Shown here piece after piece: positions 37,113 through 47,667 of a stretch of 64,000 nucleotides of DNA. Made by a program: the position numbers and the translations under genes. The notes beneath the pieces are model-generated. The model was not told where the DNA came from. It ran no database searches and saw only the letters and a list, made by a program, of their open reading frames with translations. The stretch is from Rhynchonema sp. JSB1_4. Its lineage: Eukaryota; Nematoda; Chromadorea; Monhysterida; Xyalidae. The number at the start of each line of letters is the position of its first letter. The stretch's first letter is position 1. Where the stretch lies: the NCBI GenBank assembly GCA_030248065.1, contig JASAMV010006412.1, forward strand, positions 34,081 through 98,080, in the 5' to 3' direction.

Positions 37113-37615
37113 AATAATAACGGGGAGCGCATGTATGTACATTCCAAAATCCTTTGTGAACAAAAAATGGCTTTCTTCGACTGGGGCTCGAACCCAGGTC
37201 CTCCGCCTAACCGGGGCATTGCTCTACCAACTGCACAATTGCGTATGTACAGTACCGGGTGCAATTCTAGGCTGAAAGTCGAAGTCGCGTGCACGCGCGT
37301 GCGAAACAGTGCAAAGTATAGGCAAAAGTCGAAGTAACTTCGCGTGCACGCGAAGTTTAGCGCGTGCGCTGGCGTGCGTTGCCTATCTTTTAGTACAAGG
37401 AAGTCGCGTGCACGCGACTTCACCTTTCAGCCTAGAATTGCACCCGGAACTGTATATGACCAAAAACTTTGCGTCCAAGGGCAGGGACTTCGATAGCTCA
37501 GTTGGTAGAGCAATGCCCCGGTTAGGGGGAGGACCTGGGTTCGAGCCCCAGTCGAAGAAAGCCATTTTTTGTTCACAAAGGATTTTGGAATGTACATGCG
37601 CTCCCCGTTATTATT
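37113..37615. mobile_element. 503-base foldback with tRNA-derived arms
   Basis: A near-complete inverted repeat. The outer arms share AATAATAACGGGGAGCGCA, then CATTCCAAAATCCTTTGTGA, then a tRNA-like block. The inner arms share GGTGCAATTCTAGGCTGAAA, and the centre has CGCGTGCACGCG palindromes. The tRNA-like block in the right arm is intact enough to show both internal promoter boxes; in the left arm the acceptor and part of the D arm are lost. This combines a SINE-like head with a foldback shape. Confidence 0.8.
37487..37558 (+). tRNA. tRNA-like sequence in the foldback, probably tRNA-derived and not functional
   Basis: 72 bases fold with a 6-of-7-pair acceptor (ACTTCGA with TCGAAGA), D arm GCTC-AGTTGGTA-GAGC (A box TAGCTCAGTTGG) and T arm CTGGG-TTCGAGC-CCCAG (B box GGTTCGAGCCC). 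The anticodon arm is weak, and position 33 would be C, not U, so a working tRNA is unlikely. The TTCGA...TCGAA acceptor recalls tRNA-Tyr. A mutated partner lies on the minus strand at about 37174-37245. Confidence 0.5.
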
Positions 37616-39106
37616 GTTATAATCATAATAAGCTTCCAGAACTGCTAGCCGAGCTGATGTTTCGCGTAAACTTTCGCGTAATTTCCGCTCCTTGGAGCTC
37701 TAAGCGTCGCCAAGTCGCATTTTCCTGAATTTATCACGCACCATTTGTAGCTCATTCGCCACTCGAAAAGTCGCCCTCTTCGCACCATTAATGTAAGGTC
37801 CACCGAAGATATAAAAGCAGAATTTAGGATTCGTAGTTTTTCGCTTATTTTTGCCAGACGCGCGCAATTAGTCATCGTACAGACGTTGTACGCACACACC
37901 GTTTCTTACGATTTCTATCTTTTTCCCGGGGCGGCTTTTTTGTTGCCCAAATGGTGCACATTATTTTTAACAGCGCCGGGCGGCTGTTGCGGTAGGTGCC
38001 CCAGACCGGGTTGAGACCATTTTGATGGCAAATGTAAACATATATTGGCAATACCGGGTGGTTGTTGAAAGATTTGTTCCAAGTATACATAGCGTGTGGG
38101 CCAACCTTTCTGTCTGTTATTGCCATTCTGGCGCCAGCTCACACTGCCTTGGAATTTCTATCAGAAAAGTTGCCAAAAACTGTTTGGCACAATTTTCGGC
38201 AGGAAAATCCCATGTGTTTGTGTTATGTTGTTTTTCTCATAACTTTCCATTATATTATTCTAGAATTTGCCACACCAAGCTAATGACTAGGCATCCAGAT
38301 TCCAGGCGACTAAAATACGCAATTCGGCTAATGCTGACTCATTTTGTGGTTTCAAAGAAATCGTAGGTGTATCGATGGGGGAGAAAGCACTCTCAGACCA
38401 GGGAAACCTCTTCAAACAATTCAGCGCTTTTGCAACAGGCACCACTTACATATACCATGTATACTTCACCTTTCGAATTGCTGGCCGGAATTTGGCACTG
38501 CAACATATTCAAAATCTCAAAAGGTGTAATGCGTACGTCTCTTGAACTTGTTTTTCATTCACATTGGTTTCTGACATTTTGGCACCTTATGCATACTGTG
38601 GCGCTTGAACTTCATATTCTCTCGAAAGATCACAACGCTGTTACTCATCTGTATTTTATTACAACTTTCGCTGGTTTTTTCTATCTCCGATGGCTGCTGG
38701 CGCCTTTGCGAGTAACAGCTTTGGCATTTGTAGTGAACGAATAAGCAAGTCGTCCGACGCAACATTTTCGACAGATTTTTGTTTTTTTCCAGATTATTAC
38801 AACACACATATTCCATCTGCTATTTCACTCTTTACATACGAACAGTATATACATATACTGTATTTGTGTATATTGAAGCGCCTGACAAAATAACAATCAC
38901 AATAAATATTCCAAAAAATTCAATATTCGTGATATTTGACTGTGTGTAAACTTGGGATGCAATTCATCTGATTTGTGCGAAGGATTGGTGGGAATGGAGG
39001 TTATTTTTATTTGACAGTTTCTACTGGTCTTTCTAAAAATACAGTTACATGTATTGGCAAACTATCTAATTTGCAGATGTTTCACTCAACATAAAAACAT
39101 TCACGC

Positions 39107-42100
39107 ATGGACGTATCGTCCGTGTGCGTTACGCCGCCGCCTGGGGTGGATTTGAACTCTGGCGTTTCCGTGGCGCAGTCCGGCCCACAACCGATTGCGC
39201 AACGAGCACCGCCACAATCACAACAACCAGTTGACAACGACCCAGATTATGACTTGCTGCTGCAACAACAACAGCTCTTGCTAGAATACCAGCTGGAGCT
39301 GCAAGAGGAGCAACAATCACAGCTGCAAGGGGTCGGGGTGCCCCAAATCGTGTCCCATGACCCCTCAACCGACATGGCGGGCCTGGACTTTGGCGACACG
39401 TTGGGTTGTTCGGCTCAGGGGGTTGGGGTAACAAGCATTAGTCAACCGCCGACTCCAGCAATGATCGACGGCAGTGCAGCCGGGTCCCATACGTGTCCGG
39501 CCAGCCCGGCCACAAGCAGACCCGGACCCAATCAGTCTGGGCCTGAGCCCAGCGTCAACCCGCCTAGTGTCAATGGACCACCTGTGATATCGGTGATCAA
39601 AAAATTGTCCGATCTGACCGTCAGCGAACTGAAGCACGAATGCAAGAAGCGAAATTTGGCCGTTTCCGGGCCGAAACCGAATCTGCTCGAAAGACTCAAA
39701 CCATATGAGGAGACCATAGTCGCCGAGAAACGCGCGCTGCAGAAACAGCAACGGGCACTACAGCGGGCGCAGGAACAGCAGGCGAAGAACAACACCAACA
39801 ACAATACCAATGAACAACAACAACAGCAACAACAACAACAACACAGAAGTGAAAACGAACACGTCAACCATCGAATAAGTTCGCTGCCGCCGGTTGAATC
39901 CGTCATACAGGAGTTCCTACAAGTGAGAAGCCAAACATCTTTTGCTGTTTAGTTTTTGCATTTGATAATTTTTTATCAACGTTTTCAGAAACACAACCAA
40001 ACCCAAAAGAGTGGTCTATCGCTGCCCCTGGCCACCACAACGACGGCCAGTATTTGCATCCCACAGACACATGCCGCTCAGCCGATGACACCGAGCGGAG
40101 GATCGTGCGATTTCTCATCTGACACTTCGGGCATTGCGTCCAATTACAGGCAAGTTTCCATTTTGTCTCATCCGGTTACGTTGTTCAGTTGGCACAGTGG
40201 CGCCTGACTGGTTGGGAGAGTTCATAGGCTCGAGTCATCTCGGGGGCATCTTTGGTGGGCGACTCAGAGTTAAGGTTATTGATTATAGTGATTTAAAATT
40301 TTGTCAATAATCACCATTTTGTCCATTCAGACAGCGGGTCTCTATTGTTATCATTCTACCATTGACCAAAAAACGTCAGAGAACCATAAAACAACATCAC
40401 ACATTTCATCCCCCCTTTTCAGCAGTCCCGGCGCGGTCGACATCGGTGGTCTATCATTTGCCCAACCTCCGATGTCCAAGCCATCCCTGTTGGCTGCACC
40501 TTCTTCGTTCACATTCGCCGCCCAATCAAGTGGCGGTCAGTTCACACCTGCGGCCAATCAGGGCACGCCGGCAATTCAAACCAACCAATCAGCGACGCAG
40601 CAGCCGTCGACCAATGACCAGTCAGCGACGACCAGTAGCGATCGGATAGCAACCTCGATTGATGCTGTGCTCGGGGATACCGCACAGGTTGCGTTCATTT
40701 TTCGGCGTCCGTATGTACACACTTTGGACGGTTTGAATTTGAATTGGCATCAAACTGCTTTTATGCATTGCACACCATTGTGGAGCATTACGTGGTAACA
40801 AGACATCCAGCCAGTTGTGCACTGGGCGTGTAGCAGTATGTAATAATCAGGCACGTACAGTACTTGGTAAACGTCAAGTCCTAAGACAAGTGGTCAGATG
40901 GCCTCATCTGATATGGATAATGTTTCAACAACACAGTTGCAAAAAGTACATACAAACAAAAATACAGTTCCCTTCACAGGTCACAACCGACCCCCAACGC
41001 CAGGGTACCGATCACAAGAGCCTGATGATGCCAAAACAGTCCCAATCACATCAACAGCAGCCCACACCACAGCAATGTACTGTACCCGACCCGTCAGCCA
41101 TCATCAACAGTTCCATATTCCAACCCGGTGCTGCCCCGAGTGCCTACAGTAATCCTACAGTACCGACGGCAGATGGCTGGCCCTCGTACGACGGGCTGGT
41201 GCCCCGAGCCACAGTGTCCTATGCGAACAATATGCCAAATGAGAGCAATCAAATTATCCAGATCAATCAAGCGACCAAACCGCCAACTTTAGTCAACGGA
41301 ATCACCAGCAACGGGATCGTACCGACTCCGTTAGTTTTCTTTGATCTCAACATTTTGACATTTTTCGGCAACTTTTAAAAGAAACCTATTAGTGCCCAGT
41401 TTGTTTGCAAACCCGGCCCGTATTTCACGCCTTGCAGGTTTTTCTCTTCATCATTCAGATCCGTTTCTGGTCATTTAGCTCAATTAAGCCATAAATTTCT
41501 CATTGAAACGCTAAAACAGCTGAGAGAACAGGCATTAAAAAAGGGTTGCACCCGGTTGGGAAGGAGTTTTCAACATTGCGAAGATAAGACGACCGAACGT
41601 AAAAAGCCGACTAAGATTTACGAGCTCTATCGTCTGTAAGCCAGGATGTCGCCCGCGCTGCCGCGACAAAAACTAGCAGCCAAGTTTTACTAAAATTTAT
41701 TAGCCAAACAGTAAGTGTACCGCGTTTTTGTCCTGTTTGAAACTTTTTTGCGACGCTGCCTACTCCGGTGCAGCACTTTTTGCAACTGTTTTGTCGTTTG
41801 GCTCTTCAATATTGTTGCGCGAACACGTTTTCCATCGCAATAAGGAACACTTGTCACTCGATGTTTTGGTGAACGAAAATGGAAAAGTGAATGACAATTT
41901 CTTGAACAGCTTTCTTGTTTGAAATATGCTCGCACTTGCGTTCGCTTAGCTCGTCTAGGTGCACTTTTTTGAAAAGCAAAACTTGTTCCTATAAAAAAGC
42001 AAAAGTTACTTCCTAGAGTTCCTGGATTTCAGAACGAAAAGTTCTGTTCCGCATTCATTTTTCAACTCTGGAAATGCACACCCACGTAAACCGAACTTGT

Positions 42101-45100
42101 TGAATGGAGTTTAAGAAACGGCCGCATTTCATTTTGCTGCAAAGTTGGAAATTAAAAAAGCTGAAAGGGCTGAAGTGGGGAGCTCTGACAGGACAGCGAA
42201 GGGTACTGTAACTTGCTTCGTTTGTCAGTCTGGTTAATAGAGCTGTGAATCTTTCAAACGCATCTTCCAGCACAACAGATGAATGAAATGCCTCCACATT
42301 TTATTAAAACTTTGTTAATAGCCAAATGCCTAGTTAAAGGCGCATAATTTTACAGTCTCTAAAGATGAAAACCAGCTTAGGACAAGAGTGCAGACAGAAA
42401 TGTGTTACCAAACGTGACATCTGCACATCTACGTATCAAAGTCACTTCAACGAGCAGAGAAAATGCAGAATAAAGGGAGTTTCACTTTGGCCGGTACCCC
42501 AGAAACTGTCACTAAATCGTACGAACATTCAATCACGCCAAGCCGTATCCAAGCTCTGTACCCAGAGGCGTGAACAAAACGGAACATTTGGTCAATCAAT
42601 CAACAATAGCCGTCTGGGGTGGGGACTGCGTCTCAACGCCCACGGTAGCAAGCAACCCAGCAGTCACTTCTTGGGGAGCAGTTGAGCCTTGGACGGGGCA
42701 GTTGGGAATGCCTGGGCAGACAATTTGGATGGTCTTCAACTGCATAAAGTCACTTCCAGCCAAAAAGTTCGGCTGTGAGCATATAAAAGCTGTATTCGGT
42801 TAGCCATGCGTGTAATTAATTGCTCATTGCAGTCTGGGCTCATTGATGATGAGCAAGGAAACAAAAAACGCAAAGAATCAACTGCAAAAAACTACTCAGA
42901 CGGTTGTGCAAGCAAATATGCTCCAATTTTCCTTTTTCAGCAACATCGTCAGCACAACAGTGGCATTGCACGAGCAAATGTTGAAACATCAGCAAGCCAA
43001 GATCGCGCAGTTGCAGAAAGAGCTGCAGAAATCGCAGGAGCAGTTGAAACATCAGCAGCAGGTGATACTGGCTGCCAAGAAAACACAGGTAAGTGAGAAA
43101 ATCTGTGTGATTTACTGTATATTTCTTGAAAACGACGATGTATTAGAACAGAATACAAACGCAAGTGTCGACAACTCAAAAATTCAGGCCAAACCGCAGT
43201 CCGGTGATGACAAATGCAAATTGCCCGACACTCCAATGGCGATCGCAAAGTCAGCGGCGGAGGAGTGGCTGTCCAAGATCGACACCAAACAATTGCAGAA
43301 ATTCCACATTCAGCTGTTTCTGCACTACAAACTGCAGCAGCAACAATTGCAGGTTTGTAAGTTTGTGGGACGACTTTTTGTCCAACTAATGCACTTAAGG
43401 TGGAAAGACGCGGTTAGGTATTCTGTGATATGTCCTATATAAATTGCCAGCTGTATATTTTCTAGTTTTTCAGCCAGCTGCTTTTTGGTTTAGATAATTT
43501 GTTTCGTTTGTGGTCGATGTTGAAGAAAGCTGCCTTGTCCCGGGACAAGCATTTGATGGTCTAATGCTAACTTTGAAACAAATGAGTCTGGATGCCTGTA
43601 TCCGAATCAATAGTTTTCCCGGTCCCTTGTCATGTCCCTTGGCATACAAACATTATTATGTTCATGCAGTGAATTATACGAAGTCCCAAAATACACATAT
43701 TCCATTTCAGCAACAAATCCAAGTGCAACAAGATCTTGTCGAGACGCAGTGCCGATTGCGCGAAGAACTGGCCGTGCAGCAGGCCTGTGCCGAAATCACA
43801 CGTTTATTGAGACAGGACGCCAGGCAGTCGCTATTGTTGATGTCACTTTTGCGCAAACACCGATCCGCAAACGGCACCTCAACAACAACAACCGCTACAA
43901 TAGCTAATGTTTCAAATTCGAATGTTGATGTAAAGCCCATGATGACGTCATCACAGCCACAGCCCAAGCAAGAGCACGGCCAGTGTTGTGGCTGTTGTAA
44001 GGCTGGTGGTGGGAACTCAGCGTCTGCGACCGGGCCATCAAAGTCAAATGCGAAATCGTGCAGTGTCGGATTGATCCAAAACAATAGAGTCTCGACCGAG
44101 ACTGGGAAGTCGCGACCGGACGCAGACAAGAAGCTCGTTGTCCAACGGTCGAACAGTCAGACTAATCCGGTGGCACACAGGAACAAGACCAAACGACCGG
44201 CGTCCGAAAAGTACGTGATTTCGTGGTCTTGAATGAAATTTTATTCTCTGCTGCTTAATTTTGTAATCTCGAATGCCGAACAAAATAATAAAGAGAACTG
44301 TTTCCAGATCGCAACCGTCTTCGCCCGAGAAAACACCGCGTGCAATTGCACAGATCGTCAACAGCGTCGTGGAATCCACCCTGGGTCGATCCTGTGCTTC
44401 ACCCTGTCCGGCCAAGGCGAAGGTCGAACCCGACGTAAACATGGAGGACATATTCAAGAGTGTTATTGATGATGCGGGAAAGAAATTACAGGTGGGAAAC
44501 GGTGTACTGTGGTGTTGGTTTAGGTTGCAATGGCAGACCGTGACAAAGTTCGCCACTGACGATGACAAGATACATATCCCCGCGAGGAATGTAAAACGAA
44601 CTTTTGTGCACTTGATGTTTTTTCGTCAACACAAAAAACAGGTCTCATCTCCTTAGGGGTCTTTATTCTCATCTGATGCAAGTCTTGATGTACCACCGTC
44701 GATGAAAACAAGACAATAGAGGTGACCAGCGCATTGCAATAGAATCCAAATAACCAACTCCATAATATTTATCCAGAGTTATACAAAAATAATAATAGTT
44801 ACAGGTCAAACTCGAGAGAGGCATCAGCAACGACAACAGCATGGAGTCGACCAATGATGCACTGACGAGGTCCAGCACACCAGCACAGACCGGTGGCAAT
44901 CCATTGCCCAGTTGTGCGCAGCTCTTGTCATCTGTAAGGGTGGGTGTAGGACAGTCGTGTTGGGTGCGTTCATACGTGTTATAGGTGCCATGCCAATGAG
45001 TTTCCATCGGTGGTTCAAGAAAAATTCAGCATCGAATCTGCCCTGATAGTTGCTTGGGTGGTAACCGTTGTTATCATGCCAATTTGCAGCTTCGCTCACA

Positions 45101-47036
45101 TTCAGCGCAAAATTTGGAGACATCCACCGATAGTATTTACTTATACATTTGTTTTTGGGTTAATGTGATCATCGGGTGCACTGGCATTAAATGGGCCAAG
45201 TGCTCTGTTCGACTAGGAAAACAGGACGAAACAGGACAAAGGATGATATTTTCGAAACGGTGTAAAGGTCAGTTGGGTGTAAAGGTCGGTGGAAAGCTCG
45301 GTCGACAGCTCAGTCTGATAGACCTCGGTGTAAACTTGAAACATTCCACGTTAATAACAGGCAATGTTTCACGTTTACACCGAGCTACGCCGACCGAGCT
45401 TTCGACCGAACTTTACGCCGACCTTTACGCCCAACTGACCTTTACACTGTTTCGAAAATTCCACCCAAACTCACGGCTCTTGAACACTATGTATTTGATG
45501 GGAGTAATAATGGAATTTGAAAAATCTTTAGGTCGATTTCGACACGTTGCCCGACCAGCCCCCACAGTCAGTGGCGCCAACCCCGTGCGATCTGATCGTA
45601 GTCCAACAACAGCAGCCAATCAGCGTGCAGCCACCAGTGCCTCTGTCCAATCAGCATTCAACAGCAGCGGATTGCGAAGAATTCGATGATTTACTGGAAG
45701 TACTTAGACAGGAAAATGGTCTGTTTTCAAAATGGTCATTTTAGCTTGCGAGTGTTTTTGGTTTCACTTGTTATCTGGTGCATTCGCACTGACGATGACC
45801 TGGTGCACCACTAGTCTGTGAAAACAGGTTGAAACAGGAATCGAAAAACACGCTTCACAGTGCTCATTCATTTTCTGTTGCGTGTTTAGATTAAGTTTTT
45901 TGATGAGCTTTGAAGAATTTCAGGTCCAGAAGTAAACAAACTGACGAGCACCTACGCACCATCGAATGGTCGGATGACGTCATCGTATGGCACTGATGCA
46001 CTCAACGAACTGTTGGGCGAGGATTGGGCCGCTGATATCACTGTGTTCGGGGAGCAGCAACAACGGGTATGTCTGGTTGCTCAACCCATGGTTTCTGATG
46101 ATCGCCTTTGTTATCATGCCCATCAAGCAACGTTGATGTTCACACCTTGTCCGGTGTCAGGCTTTGTTGTGTGATCCTGAACCGCCACACCAAACGTATG
46201 CTCCCGGAAGGACTCGAACCTCCGACCTCCCAGCCACCAGGCCTGGATAGCCAGTTGCTCTACCAACTGAGCTACGGGAATTTATCGGATCAGACGCCGA
46301 GCCCCAAACCAGTACCCGCATAATATAATTACAGGCGTCAATCGAAACAGCCATACAAGCGGCCGGTGGGTGTGGCAGTGTCTCGTCAGTGGGACTGAAC
46401 GTGCCCCAGTCGACCACTCATTGCAATGACTTTGTGTCCTCATTCCTCACACACAATCAATCGACATTTGTCACCGCCGTGGGCAACACTCAACGCAACA
46501 TTGCACAGCCCGCTCGTAAGTGGTAATTATTGCTGTTTGGTTTCATTTTGAACGAAAATAAATGAGTTTCACTCAACGCTTCGCACGATAGCACCACATG
46601 AAAGTTTTGTGAAAATGCGGGACATGGGCTCGCGTCGGAAATTGTCACGCTCTATCGATTGCTTCGTATTTCGGCTTGGAAGTCGGAAGCTTGGATAAAA
46701 TGAAGGCAAAATGCAATAAAATTTCTCTAAAAGTATTTGGCGGAATACTGTGGGAAAGCGTCGCAAATAAAACAATAGTGATTTTTACTTTCAGCAACCA
46801 ATTCGATAATCGAGCCTGTGCCGTCGGTGGACCCGAACGCAATGGATTGGCTCGATTTAGTGTTGCCCCCATCGCCCGGCACAGATCTAGACGACATCGT
46901 CAACGGACATTCAGGTGTCAACACTAACAGCAACAATCATTTGCTTCATCACCAAAAACACGATGGTTTGTTCTTGCCCACTGCAACGCGGCAGACCACA
47001 AATCCGGTGTTGGCACAGACTGCCGCTGGATTTTGA
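39107..47036 (+). CDS. Myocardin-related transcription factor (MRTF)-type SRF coactivator
   Basis: Thirteen exons in phase, 1204 residues: 39107-39922, 39989-40149, 40423-40687, 40980-41329, 42833-43088, 43152-43352, 43711-44210, 44308-44491, 44805-44933, 45532-45718, 45924-46066, 46335-46515 and 46795-47036. In order: a Gln-rich N-terminus (about 48-75), a SAP domain at about 165-205 (DLTVSELKHECKKRNL, SGPKPNLLERL) and a poly-Gln run of 10. A leucine-zipper-like coiled coil follows at about 576-612 (LHEQMLKHQQAKIAQLQKEL), then a second helix near 693-725. Two acidic transactivation motifs come last: EEFDDLLEVL near 1003 and MDWLDLVLPP at 1141, matching the DDFLDVL- and DWLDL-type ends of MRTF/myocardin. 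Family role: nuclear coactivator of SRF for cytoskeletal and muscle genes. Odd: the three RPEL actin sensors and the basic B1 box, normally N-terminal, are absent, and an in-frame stop lies 12 bases before the ATG. Intron 2 starts GC (AG|GCAAGT). Confidence 0.85.
45249..45458. mobile_element. Foldback MITE in MRTF intron 9
   Basis: Arms begin TTTTCGAAACGGTGTAAAGG and continue with GGTCAGTTGGGTGTAAAGGT; the right arm is their complement with few changes. The loop carries inverted TGAAACAT (45337) and ATGTTTCA (45364) words facing each other. 210 bases; a strong hairpin in the pre-mRNA. Confidence 0.7.
46200..46281 (-). tRNA. tRNA-like sequence in MRTF intron 11, antisense to the gene
   Basis: 82 bases with A box TAGCTCAGTTGG and B box GGTTCGAGTCC, D arm GCTC/GAGC, T arm GGAGG-TTCGAGT-CCTTC and an acceptor with at least five good pairs (TCCCG with CGGGA). 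The anticodon region is ten bases too long and folds poorly (CTGGC-TATCCAG-GCCTG gives anticodon TCC with A at position 33). It could be a tRNA with an intron, a pseudogene or a SINE head. The isotype is not assigned. Confidence 0.5.
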
Positions 47037-47099
47037 AACATTTTTGGAATCGGAAAGTGCCTTTTTCTTTTATCCTGGTAGAAACCTCTGTAACATAGT

Positions 47100-47281
47100 G
47101 TATACTCTGACAATTCTTTTGGGAGAAACTTTTCAAACGCGTTGCCTGATCCGTAAAGCACATGATGCGTGCACTGGCTATAGCGGTCACGTGACTTCTG
47201 TAGCCAGTGCACGCATAATGAGCTTTACGGATCAGGCAGCGCGGTTGAAAAGTTTCTCCCAAAATAATTGCCAGAGTATAC
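47100..47281. mobile_element. Foldback MITE in the MRTF 3' UTR
   Basis: Near-perfect arms of about 80 bases: GTATACTCTGACAATT, TTTGGGAGAAACTTTTCAA, TGCCTGATCCGTAAAGC and TGCGTGCACTGGCTA, mirrored on the right. The loop is about 20 bases. It starts 63 bases after the stop codon, so a long hairpin should be present in the mature mRNA if the 47662 poly(A) signal is used. Confidence 0.8.
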
Positions 47282-47661
47282 GTGTGTGGAATTGTTTCTG
47301 TTTTATGCGACACGCAAAATACATGCGTGCGGTTTTTATTATTCTGTTTATTTGGTTTCGTTTTCCGTTCTATGCATATTGTATTCGGGCCCCGAATTCC
47401 ACGCATAAATACTTGTATCATGAAACCGTGCTTTATTTTACGATTTGTTTTTATAAAATGTAAGCTTTGCTATACATATTTTCTGCTCTCCATCCCTGTG
47501 CTTCATGCATTCTGAAATCAATCAAACATACCGTGTTTTTTGTTAAACATTTGTTAATTTTTGTTTCGTTTTTATTTCTTCTTGCGTTAGCGCAGCTTTC
47601 TTGTGTGAGAAACGTATAGGCCTTAGAACATTTGATCTGCCAAGATTTAAAAATATGAAAA

Positions 47662-47667
47662 AATAAA
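47662..47667 (+). promoter_or_regulatory. Candidate polyadenylation signal of the MRTF gene
   Basis: AATAAA in an A-rich context 626 bases downstream of the stop codon. It is the first canonical signal on the plus strand that I noticed after the gene. Confidence 0.35.

Larger units (their letters stand above)
26543..39106. other. 12.5 kb repeat-bearing intergenic region
   Basis: Between the divergent 5' ends of the receptor and the MRTF-type gene. Supported contents are a 369-base MITE, two foldback/TIR elements, a 503-base foldback with tRNA-like arms and one possible small exon, all listed separately. The rest (for example 28.7-30.0, 31.0-33.6 and 34.2-36.6 kb) shows open frames only of chance length and no recognisable domain. 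RPEL motifs that an MRTF 5' exon should carry were looked for here and not found. Confidence 0.45.

Noticed and set aside
43353..43710. Open frame running through MRTF intron 6 as extra coding sequence
   Set aside because: The intron has good GTTTGT and TTTCAG borders in phase 0, and the included peptide does not resemble the flanking protein.
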